A DNA stretch of 64,000 bases from SG8-32-3 sp964514055 (GCA_964514055.1 CAZEPB010000006.1:12924-76923); one strand, 5' to 3'; positions 25,474 to 34,441 are shown, numbered from the stretch's first letter. Translations and numbers: made by a program. Notes: a model not told the origin generated them from the sequence alone.

Positions 25474-25840
25474 CTAACCCGTCTGAATCCTCTTCTCCTA
25501 ATGATAAGATCCACTCGGTAAGTTTCGCGCAGCTTTTCGGCGAAATCGCTGTTGTCGGGTCACATCTGGCGTTATCTTTGCACAGCAAGCACGGGCAGTC
25601 GGCGATGGATTCTATGGACGGAGGAAGCCTTTTAGGGAAAAGCCTGTAAGTCCACCTTCCACCCTGCAGTTCTTTTTCTCGGCGGATAAGCCCTTTTTCT
25701 TCCAGCTTAATCGCTACTCTAGAGCCTTCTCTGCTGCTTGCGCCCAGTTCCCGCCACAACTCCGACTGCAGCACCCCCTCCTTGCCAGTGTTTATCACGA
25801 AATGAAGGGCTTTCTGTTCCAGATCATTACGTTTCGGCAT
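25436..25840 (-). CDS. tfeB: Transcription initiation factor TFE subunit beta (RPC39-like), Fe-S cluster motif
   Basis: A 134-residue protein. Residues 8-70 are a winged-helix domain (VLQSELWRELGASSREGSRVAIKLEEKGLI, then WTYRLFP). The C terminus has CPCLLCKDNARC and ISPKSCAKLTEWILSL, matching the Cys-rich end of human RPC39/POLR3F and archaeal TFE-beta, which binds a [4Fe-4S] cluster. In archaea TFE-beta pairs with TFE-alpha to help promoter opening by RNA polymerase. It heads a minus-strand series with rlmE. Presence of TFE-beta is patchy in archaea and typical of TACK lineages. Confidence 0.82.
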   Translation of the reverse strand: MPKRNDLEQKALHFVINTGKEGVLQSELWRELGASSREGSRVAIKLEEKGLIRREKELQGGRWTYRLFPKRLPPSIESIADCPCLLCKDNARCDPTTAISPKSCAKLTEWILSLGEEDSDGLGDDSFAQSLDPR

Positions 25841-25940
25841 AATCTATCAGTTCCGCGTACTACATTAAATATATGCGATAGTTCCAGATAAAAATATGTA
25901 TCCCTAAAAACGGTTAAAACTGCATGAAGGATCGCAAAAG

Positions 25941-26951
25941 ATGAAAAAATCAGCGTGCTGTCTAGGCGTAGAATCCACGGCGGATGACTTCGGCGTTGGA
26001 ATAGTCACCTTCCAAGGCGAAATATTAGCCAACGCCTCGAGTGGTTACATTCCCGAAGAGGGCGGCATTCACCCCAGAGAAGCTGCGAGACATCACGCTG
26101 AAGTAGCAGACAAAGTTTTAAGCGAGGCTTTGTCGAAGGCTGAAGTGAAGCCCAGAGACTTGGCGCTAATCGCTTTTTCTCAAGGTCCAGGGTTGGGACC
26201 CTGCCTTCGCACCGGAGCAACAGTAGCCCGCGCGCTGGCGTCGTACTTGGACGTTCCGCTCGTGGGAGTGAACCATTCCATAGCCCACATCGAAATAGGA
26301 AAACTCCAGACGGGCGCCGTGGACCCCGTGACGCTCTACGTTTCTGGCGGCAACACCCTCGTCTCGGCTTTCGATTCTGGACGCTACAGGGTTTTCGGCG
26401 AAACCTTGGACATAGCGCTTGGCAACTGCTTGGACGTTTTCGCGAGAGAAGCAGGTCTCAAGCACAAACGGGGAATGCCGCTCGGCGCTGCGTTGGAACA
26501 GTTAGCCGCTAACGGAAAAAAGCTGGTTCCGCTGCCGTACGTTGTAAAGGGCATGGACATATCTCTAAGCGGCTTGCTAACCGCCGCAACCACTCTGCTC
26601 CGCCGAGGAGAGCACAAACTTGAGGACCTGTGCTACAGCCTTCAGGAACACGCGTTTTCTATGGTTACGGAGGTCACTGAAAGAGCGTTGGCGCACACCG
26701 AGAAAAAAGAGGTTCTGCTGACAGGCGGAGTCGCAGCCAACAGTAGATTGCAGTCTATGCTTGGCTCTATTGCGGAAGAACATGACGCCAAGTTTAATGT
26801 GGTGCCGCTTCAGTTCGCAACGGACAACGGCGCCATGATCGCTTGGACTGGCGTTTTAGCCTACACTCATGGCTTAGTCACGCCTGTCGAGAAGAGTTTT
26901 GTCAAGCTGCGATGGCGTTTAGAAAAGGTGGATGTCCCATGGATGAAGTAG
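25941..26951 (+). CDS. kae1: tRNA N6-threonylcarbamoyladenosine synthase Kae1
   Basis: A 336-residue ASKHA-fold enzyme, the catalytic subunit of KEOPS that adds threonylcarbamoyl to A37 of ANN-decoding tRNAs. Motifs: LGVESTADDFGVGIV (N-terminal phosphate loop), SQGPGLGPCLRTGA, the metal-binding His pair in GVNHSIAHIE, YVSGGNT, TGGVAANSRLQ and ATDNGAMIAW with the metal-binding Asp. It overlaps bud32 by 13 bases. The two genes are often fused in other archaea. Confidence 0.96.
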   Translation: MKKSACCLGVESTADDFGVGIVTFQGEILANASSGYIPEEGGIHPREAARHHAEVADKVLSEALSKAEVKPRDLALIAFSQGPGLGPCLRTGATVARALASYLDVPLVGVNHSIAHIEIGKLQTGAVDPVTLYVSGGNTLVSAFDSGRYRVFGETLDIALGNCLDVFAREAGLKHKRGMPLGAALEQLAANGKKLVPLPYVVKGMDISLSGLLTAATTLLRRGEHKLEDLCYSLQEHAFSMVTEVTERALAHTEKKEVLLTGGVAANSRLQSMLGSIAEEHDAKFNVVPLQFATDNGAMIAWTGVLAYTHGLVTPVEKSFVKLRWRLEKVDVPWMK

Positions 26952-27601
26952 ATTCGCGGACACTGCTCAAGAAGGGCGCAGAAGCAAGCCTTTTTCTGGC
27001 GAACTGGCATGGAAGACGGGTCATAATCAAGGCGCGGTTTCCCAAAAAATATCGCCCAGCCGAGCTGGACGAGAAAATCCGCGGTTATAGGACGGCGCAT
27101 GAGCCGCAGCTTATGCATGAAGCGAAAAAAGCTGGGGTGCCGACACCCACGATTTTCCTTGTGGACATGAAGGACGCGGCGATTACGATGGAGTTTGTGG
27201 AGGGCAAGCAAGTGAAGCAGCTGTTGGGCAACATGGCATCGGAAGAGAGGCAAGCGTTATGCGTGAAAATCGGCGAGTTGATTGGGCTACTGCACAAGCA
27301 CGGCGTGATTCACGGCGACTTAACCACATCCAACATGATTCTAAACGCTGAGGGCAAGATTTTTCTGGTTGATTTCGGATTAGGTGAAAAAAACAAGGAA
27401 TTGGAAGCGAGAGGGGTGGATTTGCACTTGATGAAACGCGCTTTGCAGAGCACGCACTACGAGATGGCGGCTGAATGCTTCAGGCATGTGCAAGAGGGGT
27501 ACGCCGCGGTTTTGGGAGCGGAAGACGCGGAAAAAGTTTTTGGGAAAATTCGTGAAATAGAGCGGAGAGGTCGATACGTGGATGAGCGGAAACAGGCGTA
27601 A
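26939..27601 (+). CDS. bud32: KEOPS kinase Bud32
   Basis: A 220-residue small atypical kinase, the P-loop-lacking partner of Kae1 that acts as an ATPase in t6A formation. The core is VIHGDLTTSNMIL with catalytic Asp and Asn, followed by LVDFGLGE (DFG), and the ATP-binding Lys is in RRVIIKARFPK. The N terminus MDEVDSRTLLKKGAEASLF is standard. ATG 26939 lies inside the end of kae1, giving translational coupling. Confidence 0.95.
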   Translation: MDEVDSRTLLKKGAEASLFLANWHGRRVIIKARFPKKYRPAELDEKIRGYRTAHEPQLMHEAKKAGVPTPTIFLVDMKDAAITMEFVEGKQVKQLLGNMASEERQALCVKIGELIGLLHKHGVIHGDLTTSNMILNAEGKIFLVDFGLGEKNKELEARGVDLHLMKRALQSTHYEMAAECFRHVQEGYAAVLGAEDAEKVFGKIREIERRGRYVDERKQA

Positions 27602-28193
27602 CGCAAAGTTCCCGTTGAAAGGCAGAGTCGTTTTTTTCGCCACGGGAAACGTTCACAAGTTCGACGAGGCCCGCAACCTGCTTGCAAAGTTTGGCATCGC
27701 CGTTGGCATGCTTAAGGTGAAGGGCGCGGAGTTGCAAAGTGACAGCCTCGTGGAAATCGCGCAGACAAGCGCCCTAGACGCGTTTAAGCGATGCGGCTTG
27801 CCGGTTATTGTGGAGGACGCGGGTCTCTTCGTAGACGCATTGAATGGTTTTCCAGGTCCCTACGCGGCTTATGCATATAAAACCATAGACAATGCGGGGT
27901 TGCTGAAGCTTCTGAAAGGCGTGGAAAACAGGAAAGCACGGTTCCAGTCAGCCATAGCTTACTGCAACAGCGAAACCAAAGTGCCTGTGGTTTTTGAGGG
28001 CGATGCCGCTGGGAAAATGACGAACGAAGAGCGCACGGGAAGCGGCAAATCAGGTTTTGGGTTTGACCCCATCTTTCAGCCCTCAGGAAGCGAGAAGGCT
28101 TTTGCGGAAATGACTTTGGAAGAGAAGAACTGTTTTTCACACCGTGCAATGTCGGTCCGCAAATTTGCTGAATGGTACAAAAAGTTTCAATGA
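27582..28193 (+). CDS. rdgB: XTP/dITP diphosphatase (HAM1/RdgB)
   Basis: A 203-residue NTP pyrophosphatase that removes deaminated purine nucleotides from the pool. Motifs: FATGNVHKFDEAR near the N terminus, VEDAGLFVDALNGFPGPYAAYA, and FDPIFQPSG with MTLEEKNCFSHRAMS. The N terminus carries about 15 extra basic residues if ATG 27582 is used. It overlaps bud32 by 20 bases, so kae1-bud32-rdgB form one unit, a common archaeal order. Confidence 0.94.
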   Translation: MSGNRRNAKFPLKGRVVFFATGNVHKFDEARNLLAKFGIAVGMLKVKGAELQSDSLVEIAQTSALDAFKRCGLPVIVEDAGLFVDALNGFPGPYAAYAYKTIDNAGLLKLLKGVENRKARFQSAIAYCNSETKVPVVFEGDAAGKMTNEERTGSGKSGFGFDPIFQPSGSEKAFAEMTLEEKNCFSHRAMSVRKFAEWYKKFQ

Positions 28194-28273
28194 CTCTGCA
28201 AAACTGAAAACTTTGCAAGAGAGGTTTTTCCAAAGAATTAGAGAAGAAAAGAGAGTGAAACGAAAAAGTTAGA

Positions 28274-29005
28274 TTAAGAAGCTTTGTCTTTTCTGTTTCT
28301 TAGTATGTCGCGTATTTCACGGAGAGTTATCAGTATCTCGTCGTCGAGGCCTTCCATTTTCGGTACAGGTTCTTCAGTTGGATAAACTACCTCGGTTCCG
28401 GTTACATAGGGTTCCTTGAACTTCCTCAGCTCTCTTAGGATGAAATCGCGGACTTCCTCATAGAAAACTATGCCGTTTATTTTTTCTTCTGGACCTTTTT
28501 GGCTAGCACCTGAATATCCCGCCGTTTCAATGTGAACTGAGCCTATCTTGAAAAGTCTGTCGAGTGGACCTGCTTTGCTTGAGATGTTTGTTATGGTTCT
28601 GAAGGGGACATGTCTGCGGGTTATGGTGAAGATTCCTCGTTTTGAGTAGATTTCTGGCATAGTATCACCAGTTTCAGCTTTTACTGAGTACTCAATGCTT
28701 TTGAAGTAGGGTGGCGTGAGAACTAGAGCTGGCACAAGCCAGAACAAGTTTATTATCACTGTCCAGAGGTTAACTGGCACGAAATAATCGTTGATTATTT
28801 GAGTTGCACTTGGGCTGGCTGGGTCAAGTGCGGCCATGTATGCGGTGGATATAAGGGAAGCGACAACACTTAGCCAAATTAGTATGAAAGTCACGACGCT
28901 TTGGGCGAGCATTTTGTGCATATATGCTTGTGAGGGCTTGAATGTTTTTCCGCTTGTGATTTGCTTAACTGGAGGTCTGATGACTTTTTCGTCATTTTTT
29001 CCCAA
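28274..29005 (-). CDS. Membrane protein with bacterial-type PH (YdbS-like) domain
   Basis: A 243-residue protein with two transmembrane helices at about 35-60 and 75-97 followed by a soluble domain containing RRGIFTITRRHVPFRTITNISSK-type sequence (SKRGIFTITRRHVPFRTI), the signature of bPH2/YdbS PH-like domains. The C-terminal 60 residues are charged. TTG 29005 is chosen because GGAGGTGA lies six bases upstream (29012-29019). It is the last gene of the ABC-export operon. Function unknown; PH-like domains of this kind are often found near membrane and stress genes. Confidence 0.75.
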   Translation of the reverse strand: MGKNDEKVIRPPVKQITSGKTFKPSQAYMHKMLAQSVVTFILIWLSVVASLISTAYMAALDPASPSATQIINDYFVPVNLWTVIINLFWLVPALVLTPPYFKSIEYSVKAETGDTMPEIYSKRGIFTITRRHVPFRTITNISSKAGPLDRLFKIGSVHIETAGYSGASQKGPEEKINGIVFYEEVRDFILRELRKFKEPYVTGTEVVYPTEEPVPKMEGLDDEILITLREIRDILRNRKDKAS

Positions 29006-29007
29006 AA

Positions 29008-29511
29008 CTAATCACCTCCTTGTCTCTTGTACCGCGGCGTTTCCTTCGCAGCGAGCTTGTTGAAAATCGCAATAGACTGGTCCGTCATATACAACTGTTT
29101 TTCGTCATCCCTCAACTGGATGTTATGCTCCTGGATTATGGTGTCTAATGTTTCTCTGCACTCGTTCTCTTTTGGGCATTCTGGGCAGAGTTTCCCACCG
29201 TAGGAGTCATGCTTGTACCAGACGATTATCCCAAGTTGCTCAGTGAAAATTATGTATACTTGGGCGCTTGTCTGGTAATCGAAACCGATTAGGAGACCTT
29301 TGTAGTCTAGTAGGGCTTCAATGTCGAGACGGTGACTGTTCGCGTGTTCCTTTAGCGCTTTCGCAATTTTTTTGCGAGCCCTGTTGAGCACCCTCGACAC
29401 GTACGCGGGACTCCACCCGTCTGCCTTGTGGTCCTCTGCAATTGCGCTTGTGTTTTTGCCTCTTTGGAATTCCTGCCAAACAACTGATTCATGACTTGAG
29501 AGTAGCCCCAC
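29008..29511 (-). CDS. Helix-turn-helix protein with a cysteine cluster
   Basis: A 167-residue protein. Residues 8-55 form a helix-turn-helix (FQRGKNTSAIAEDHKADGWSPAYVSRVLNRARKKI), like a sigma-region-4 or transposase-type HTH. The C-terminal part has a strand-rich region and CPECPKENEC (about 110-119), three Cys that could bind metal. Start is GTG 29511. It lies 41 bases downstream of the ABC permease and two bases upstream of the PH-domain gene, so it may regulate this operon. I do not recognise the family. Confidence 0.65.
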   Translation of the reverse strand: MGLLSSHESVVWQEFQRGKNTSAIAEDHKADGWSPAYVSRVLNRARKKIAKALKEHANSHRLDIEALLDYKGLLIGFDYQTSAQVYIIFTEQLGIIVWYKHDSYGGKLCPECPKENECRETLDTIIQEHNIQLRDDEKQLYMTDQSIAIFNKLAAKETPRYKRQGGD

Positions 29512-29552
29512 GCCTCAGTTTCCCTCATTTTGAGTATACGTGTATTCCATTT

Positions 29553-30674
29553 TTACTTTGCTTTCCATCGGGTTACAAGGGCTCCTATGAGTATGAAGAC
29601 AGCAGCGAGAAACGCGAGTATAGCCATGCTAGTATAGATGCTTTCAAGATCCTTGTAGAGCATAGCGGCTCTGAGTCCTTCAGAGAAGTATGTTAATGGC
29701 ATTATTTTTGAAATCGTTTGTATGTAGCTTGGCATCCACTCGATGGGGACGAAAGTTCCTGATAGGTACATCATGGGGAACGCTATCGCGTTTCCGATTG
29801 CTGTCGCTGCTTCGACATCTTTTATGAAGCCTGAGAGAATCATGCCTATTCCTGAAAACATTATTGAACCAAGCAAGATGATTATTATTGTGAACACGTC
29901 AGGTATTATTCTGATGTTTAATATTATCCAGCCAGCTCCAATCATTATCCCTGCCAACATGAGGTTCAGCAGTGTTTGGCTGAGTACGTTTCCCAGTATC
30001 CAGTCCAGCTTAGTAAGTGGCGTTATTGAGAGTCGCTTGATTATGCCTCTTCGTTTGAACTCCGTAGTGTTAGCTGTTAAGCCAATGACGCCGTTAATCA
30101 TCATAAATGCTGCCGTGATTGCTGGAACATACAGGTCTACCATACTGAACTCGTTGGCTAACAAGGAAGTTTCGTTAAATTCAATGTAGTTTTCTGCGCC
30201 TACTAACTGGTAATTGAAAGCACTGGCAACGCTTGCTATGATGCTTTTCACCGCTGTTCCAGACTGGTCTGTAGGGTCAAGCATAATTGTGAGAGAGGTT
30301 TTGGTGCCATTAATCAAATCAGCCTCGAAGTCTTCGGAGATTACGAGTATGCGTGCACTTCCGCCTAACGGTCCAAGCTCGTCGCGAGCGTATTCTGTGA
30401 CGTTTTCGCCGAGAGGTACTTCTCTTATGCTGAATGCTTCTGAACTGTTCAATGCCGCAACAAAAGCTGTGGAGAGTTCACTTGGTTCGCCGTTCGCAGC
30501 GTTTAAGTCTAGATTCTGCACAAATAACGTGTATTGGGAAGCGTCGCCGACTCCTGCAAAGATGACGCCTAGCACCACCAACAGAAGTATGGGGAATAAT
30601 ATGCTGAAGAAGAGTCCAGTGCGGCTTCTCATCCAATTCTTGGTTACTGCTTTGAATATGGTGTAAGCTTTCAT
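29553..30674 (-). CDS. ABC-2 type transporter permease
   Basis: A 373-residue permease of the ABC-2 family with one N-terminal helix (SILFPILLLVVLGVIFA), a large extracytoplasmic domain (about 45-190) and five C-terminal helices, ending with the characteristic MYLSGTFVPIEWMPSYIQTISKIMPLTYFSEGLR motif region. It would export a drug, lipid or polysaccharide. The start ATG overlaps the ATPase stop (TAATG). Confidence 0.9.
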   Translation of the reverse strand: MKAYTIFKAVTKNWMRSRTGLFFSILFPILLLVVLGVIFAGVGDASQYTLFVQNLDLNAANGEPSELSTAFVAALNSSEAFSIREVPLGENVTEYARDELGPLGGSARILVISEDFEADLINGTKTSLTIMLDPTDQSGTAVKSIIASVASAFNYQLVGAENYIEFNETSLLANEFSMVDLYVPAITAAFMMINGVIGLTANTTEFKRRGIIKRLSITPLTKLDWILGNVLSQTLLNLMLAGIMIGAGWIILNIRIIPDVFTIIIILLGSIMFSGIGMILSGFIKDVEAATAIGNAIAFPMMYLSGTFVPIEWMPSYIQTISKIMPLTYFSEGLRAAMLYKDLESIYTSMAILAFLAAVFILIGALVTRWKAK

Positions 30675-31606
30675 TACTTCAGTTCACCCTCCTCAGTTAT
30701 TCGACTGCCCGTAATCTTGAGGAACACATCATCCATAGTAGGAGTCTGAATCTCAATGTCCCTGCCAACCTTCATCTCAGTCAAAACAGCCATCACACGC
30801 CACAACTCACCAACATCATCCACCTTAACATTCACATCTCCATCGTCACCAAGAGAGGTGTTACCAAACTTTTTCTGAAGCACATCCGCAAGCTTCTTGT
30901 CGCCTTTTTTAATGGTAAGCACCTTCAAGCCACCGTACTTTGATATCAGCTCTTCGGGTGAGCCTATCGCAACAATTTTCCCCTTGTCAATTATGGCTAC
31001 CTTGTTGGCCAACACCTGCGCCTCCTCCATGTAATGAGTGGTCAAAAACACGGTTTTTCCCAGTGTCTTCAAGTTCTGGATAACCGACCAGACGTCTCGT
31101 CTCGCTTTCGGGTCAAGACCAGTAGTAGGCTCGTCTAGGAATACGAGTTGCGGGTCATTAATCAGGGCGCAGGCGATGCCTACTCTTTGTTTTAAGCCGC
31201 CGGACAGGTTTTGGAAGCGTTCTTTGGTTTTGTCTTTCAAGCCAAGAAGCTCTATTATTTGGGTGATGTCGAGGTGTTTCTTGTACATGTCAGCAATTAG
31301 TTCTATGTTCTCCTTCACAGTGAGCTTGTCTAAAGCGTTGTATTCCTGCGGTAGGACGCCTATGCGCTTCTTTATTTCTTTTTCATCTTCGTTGCGTGTG
31401 ACGTCGCAGCCGAATATTTTGGCGGTTCCGCTCGTCAAGGGTCTTAGGCATTCGAGTATTTCGACTGTGGTGGTTTTTCCTGCGCCGTTGGGACCTAAAA
31501 ATGCGAAGACGTCGCCTTCGTTGATTTTGAAGGAAATGCTGTCAACAGCGTTTAACGTGCCATATTGTTTGACGAGGGAATCAACTTCCACTATTGTCTT
31601 GCTCAT
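30674..31606 (-). CDS. ABC transporter ATP-binding protein
   Basis: A 310-residue ATPase of the DrrA/CcmA-like export group. Walker A is GPNGAGKTTTVEIL, the Q-loop GVLPQEYNAL, the signature LSGGLKQRVGIA, Walker B LVFLDEPTTGLD and the switch His FLTTHYMEEA. The C-terminal 80 residues are a typical accessory domain. ATG 31606 is chosen because GGATG lies just upstream and the family N terminus begins here; ATG 31627 would add seven residues. Confidence 0.92.
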   Translation of the reverse strand: MSKTIVEVDSLVKQYGTLNAVDSISFKINEGDVFAFLGPNGAGKTTTVEILECLRPLTSGTAKIFGCDVTRNEDEKEIKKRIGVLPQEYNALDKLTVKENIELIADMYKKHLDITQIIELLGLKDKTKERFQNLSGGLKQRVGIACALINDPQLVFLDEPTTGLDPKARRDVWSVIQNLKTLGKTVFLTTHYMEEAQVLANKVAIIDKGKIVAIGSPEELISKYGGLKVLTIKKGDKKLADVLQKKFGNTSLGDDGDVNVKVDDVGELWRVMAVLTEMKVGRDIEIQTPTMDDVFLKITGSRITEEGELK

Positions 31607-31630
31607 ATACCCACATCCTTCACTCATATA

Positions 31631-31649
31631 TTTACCAAAATATAGTAAA
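31631..31649. promoter_or_regulatory. Inverted repeat in the ABC-operon promoter
   Basis: TTTAC (31631-31635) and GTAAA (31645-31649) form a 5-base inverted repeat with a 9-base AT-rich spacer that contains the TATA-like sequence ACTATATTTT on the minus strand. Transcription would start near 31617, about ten bases before ATG 31606. A repressor site overlapping the TATA box is possible. Confidence 0.35.
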
Positions 31650-31820
31650 GATTTACTTAAAAATTTTGTGGTCAAACGGGAAGTTACTTAAAATCACGAA
31701 GATACTTCTAAAGCGAAAAGATTAGGGAAATCTTAACTTCCAGAAGTTTGGCTATAAGAAAATCTTGCCACTAGTTTTAAATATTCGTGTTCCGTGGGTC
31801 ATAGTGCTTAAGGTGTGTAG

Positions 31821-32261
31821 ATGCCGAAAAAGGAAAAAGGTAGATCACATTCGACAAGACCTGTCAGCAGGCGCCCGCCAAACTGGTGCAAGTACCAGCC
31901 CGAAGAAGTAGAAGCCTTCGTGCTCAGGCTGGCGAAAGAAGGGCACTCGCTCAGCAAGATAGGCACTATCCTCAGGGATCAGTACGCGATTCCCTTGGTG
32001 AAGCCCATAACGGGAAAGAGCATAAGTGACATACTTGAAGCGGCGGGGATGGCGCCGTCGATGCCCGAAGACCTAGCTAACTTGGTCAAGAAGGCGCAGG
32101 GGCTTGCGGTTCACATGGATAAGAACAAGAAGGACCTCCATAACAAACGCTCCATGCAAGTTATCGAAGCGAGAATTCACAAGCTTTCAAGGTATTACAA
32201 GCGAGAAGGCGTTCTGCCAAAGAGCTGGAAGTACAAGGCAAAAGTAGCATCCATAACCTAG
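31821..32261 (+). CDS. rps15: Small-subunit ribosomal protein uS15
   Basis: A 146-residue archaeal/eukaryotic-type uS15. It carries the long N-terminal extension (PKKEKGRSHSTRP, RPPNWCKYQPEEVEAF) followed by the S15 core with LHNKRSMQVIEARIHKLSRYYKR and the end LPKSWKYKAKVASI. It is placed upstream of recJ, as in many archaea. A T-rich stretch follows at 32279-32298. Confidence 0.97.
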   Translation: MPKKEKGRSHSTRPVSRRPPNWCKYQPEEVEAFVLRLAKEGHSLSKIGTILRDQYAIPLVKPITGKSISDILEAAGMAPSMPEDLANLVKKAQGLAVHMDKNKKDLHNKRSMQVIEARIHKLSRYYKREGVLPKSWKYKAKVASIT

Positions 32262-32278
32262 CGGCTCATCACCCAAAA

Positions 32279-32298
32279 TTATTTTACTTTTTCTTTTG
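32279..32298 (+). terminator. T-rich terminator after rps15
   Basis: TTATTTTACTTTTTCTTTTG follows the rps15 stop by about 18 bases. Runs of T in this form are the usual archaeal terminator; no hairpin is evident. Confidence 0.55.
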
Positions 32299-32347
32299 CA
32301 CGACCAGAATAAATCTTAAATCTGCATGGCGTAAAAATACTTTACAT

Positions 32348-32644
32348 ATGGTACAATCTGTTAAACAGTATCTATCCAACCGAATCCTTCTCATTACGGG
32401 GTTCGCATGTATTTTTCTGTCAGTTTCTCTTATTATGGTTCCATACATACTTTATCCTCAGTTTTATACTCCTAAGTCAAACCCTTCTTTGGGATACACC
32501 ATGCCAAATACTTTGGAAGGATGGATTTTTCTTATCACGGCCCTGATACTGCTTGCGTTAGGAATTATTCTTGTAGTAATATCTGTTCTGAGAACACAAA
32601 AGGAATTCAGATTGCCCCATGTTAACATAGGTCCAAAATACTAA
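32348..32644 (+). CDS. Small membrane protein with two transmembrane helices
   Basis: A 98-residue protein with hydrophobic segments at about 11-37 (ILLITGFACIFLSVSLIMVPYIL) and 58-83 (WIFLITALILLALGIILVVISVL) joined by a short loop. ATG 32348 may be leaderless; a TATA-like ATCTTAAATC lies about 30 bases upstream. No family recognised. It sits between rps15 and recJ on the same strand. Confidence 0.6.
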   Translation: MVQSVKQYLSNRILLITGFACIFLSVSLIMVPYILYPQFYTPKSNPSLGYTMPNTLEGWIFLITALILLALGIILVVISVLRTQKEFRLPHVNIGPKY

Positions 32645-32739
32645 GACTAAAACTGGGATATCGAATATGCATCTGGGAATTACGGGTAGCGCCAGCTTTA
32701 AATCTTGATTTCCCCTCTTTAGGCAAAGAGTGAATCACC

Positions 32740-34206
32740 ATGGCAGCAGAGCAAACACCAACCGAACGCTTTTTAGCGTCAGCCGCACAAGCCGCCAAGG
32801 TTATAGTGGAAACCGTGGAGAAAGACGGATTCATCCATGTTTTCTCGCATCTAGACGCTGACGGCGTTGCCGCAGCGGGGATTATTGGAAAAGCCTTGTT
32901 CAGGCTTGACGCGCGGTTCAGGCTGAGGGTGACGCAGTGGGTTGACGAGAAAATCATAGGCGAAATCGTCGCGGACAAGCCGCAGCTGGTTGTGTTAACG
33001 GATTTTGGAAGCGGCTACCTCGACCTGCTGAACGAGAAAGTTCCAGACGTTAAGGTAGCAATCTTGGATCATCATCAAATAACGGGTGACGTTGAAAACG
33101 AGAATTTCGTTCAGGTGAACCCGCATCTGTACGGCATTGACGGAGCCACCGACATCAGCGGTTCCGGAGTGGCTTATTTTGTGGCTAAAGCCGTAAACGC
33201 AGAGAACGTTGATTTGGCGCCCATAGCGCTGGTCGGGGCTCTCGGAGACATGCAAGACAAGAACGAGCAGAGAAAGCTTGGCGGCTTAAACGAGATAATA
33301 GTTGAAGATGCCGTAGCCGCGAAACTTGTTACGGTGGAGAAGGACCTGACTTTCTTTGGCAGAGAGACACGACCCATCCACAGGGCTCTCGCCGCCATGA
33401 CCACTCCGTTCATTCCGGGCTTAAGCGGGGAAGAAGACAAGAGCTTGGCTTTTCTGGCTAGCTTGGACATCAAGCCTAAAGAGGGCGAACGGTGGCGGGC
33501 TCTAAGAGACCTCACGGAAGACGAAAAGAAAAAATTGTCCTCAGCTCTCGCCGACCATTTGATTTCGAGGGGACTGCACGCTGATGTGGAGAATCTCATA
33601 GGCAACGTTTACGTTTTAGCCAAAGAGGAACCTTGGACTCCGCTCAGAGACGCCCGAGAATTCGCCGTGGTGCTGAACTCCACAGGACGCTTGGACAGAC
33701 CCAGCCTCGGCATAGCCATCTGCATGGGCGACCGCGCCACAGCCCTAAAAGAGGCTAACAGGGTTTTGGAGGATTACAGGAAAAGCATAAGCACTTACTT
33801 GGGCTGGGTTATGGAAAAACCCGAACGAATGAAGCAGTTTGAAAACATTTACGTTGTTTACGGAGAGACGTTCATAAACGAGAAGATTATCGGCACCATC
33901 TCATCCATACTGGTCTCTGGACTTGAAAACCCTGAAAAGCCGCTTATAGCCTTCTCGAACATCGAAGAGGAAAACGCCGCCAAATTTTCAGCCAGAACAA
34001 CCGCCATCGCACTAAGCAAAGGAGTCAACCTTGGCGACGTAATGCGCGTGGCGTCAGAGAAATACGGCGGAAAAGGTGGAGGACACAACGTAGCCGCAGG
34101 CGCCCAAGTGCCCATAGACCAACTTGAAAACTTCATAAACACCGTCAACGAGTTGGTTGGAAAACAGCTGAAAGGCGAAGACATTGGAAGCAACGATAAC
34201 GCTTGA
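32740..34206 (+). CDS. recJ: Archaeal RecJ-like DHH-family exonuclease
   Basis: A 488-residue DHH/DHHA1 phosphoesterase. Motifs: HLDADGVAAAG (motif I), DFGSGY (motif II), DHHQI (motif III, the DHH signature) and VGALGDMQD (motif IV); the C-terminal DHHA1 domain contains GGKGGGHNVAAGA. Archaeal RecJ/GAN proteins are 5'-3' nucleases or scaffolds of the CMG replisome. It overlaps the downstream Pcc1-like gene by 23 bases. Confidence 0.9.
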   Translation: MAAEQTPTERFLASAAQAAKVIVETVEKDGFIHVFSHLDADGVAAAGIIGKALFRLDARFRLRVTQWVDEKIIGEIVADKPQLVVLTDFGSGYLDLLNEKVPDVKVAILDHHQITGDVENENFVQVNPHLYGIDGATDISGSGVAYFVAKAVNAENVDLAPIALVGALGDMQDKNEQRKLGGLNEIIVEDAVAAKLVTVEKDLTFFGRETRPIHRALAAMTTPFIPGLSGEEDKSLAFLASLDIKPKEGERWRALRDLTEDEKKKLSSALADHLISRGLHADVENLIGNVYVLAKEEPWTPLRDAREFAVVLNSTGRLDRPSLGIAICMGDRATALKEANRVLEDYRKSISTYLGWVMEKPERMKQFENIYVVYGETFINEKIIGTISSILVSGLENPEKPLIAFSNIEEENAAKFSARTTAIALSKGVNLGDVMRVASEKYGGKGGGHNVAAGAQVPIDQLENFINTVNELVGKQLKGEDIGSNDNA

Positions 34207-34441
34207 GTACGGCGACGCGAAAACCGCCGCTGCCATTGCAAATGCGGTTTCCCCCGACAACTTCAAGACGCCCGTAGGGCTTTTCATCAAAACCGTTAGG
34301 AAAGGCAGTCATATCCTCACAGAGGTGAAAACCGAAGCGAAACTTGCCACTTTTATCGCCACAATTGACGATTTGCTTTTCTGTGTTTCCACCGCGGAAA
34401 AAACGCTCCGCACAGTGACCAAGGCTCGCTTTAAAGTTTAA
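34184..34441 (+). CDS. Pcc1-family protein, candidate KEOPS fifth subunit (Pcp1/Gon7-like)
   Basis: An 85-residue CTAG/Pcc1-fold protein: beta strands (ATITLEYGDA), helix with KTAAAIANAVSPDN, strands with TVRKGSHILTEV and a C-terminal helix with ATIDDLLFCVSTAEKTLRTV. It lacks the LRAALNAYLRWI signature found in the true Pcc1 at 38676. In archaea a Pcc1 paralogue acts as a fifth KEOPS subunit that heterodimerises with Pcc1, analogous to Gon7, and its gene often follows recJ, as here. Start is TTG 34184 inside recJ. Confidence 0.75.
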   Translation: MEATITLEYGDAKTAAAIANAVSPDNFKTPVGLFIKTVRKGSHILTEVKTEAKLATFIATIDDLLFCVSTAEKTLRTVTKARFKV

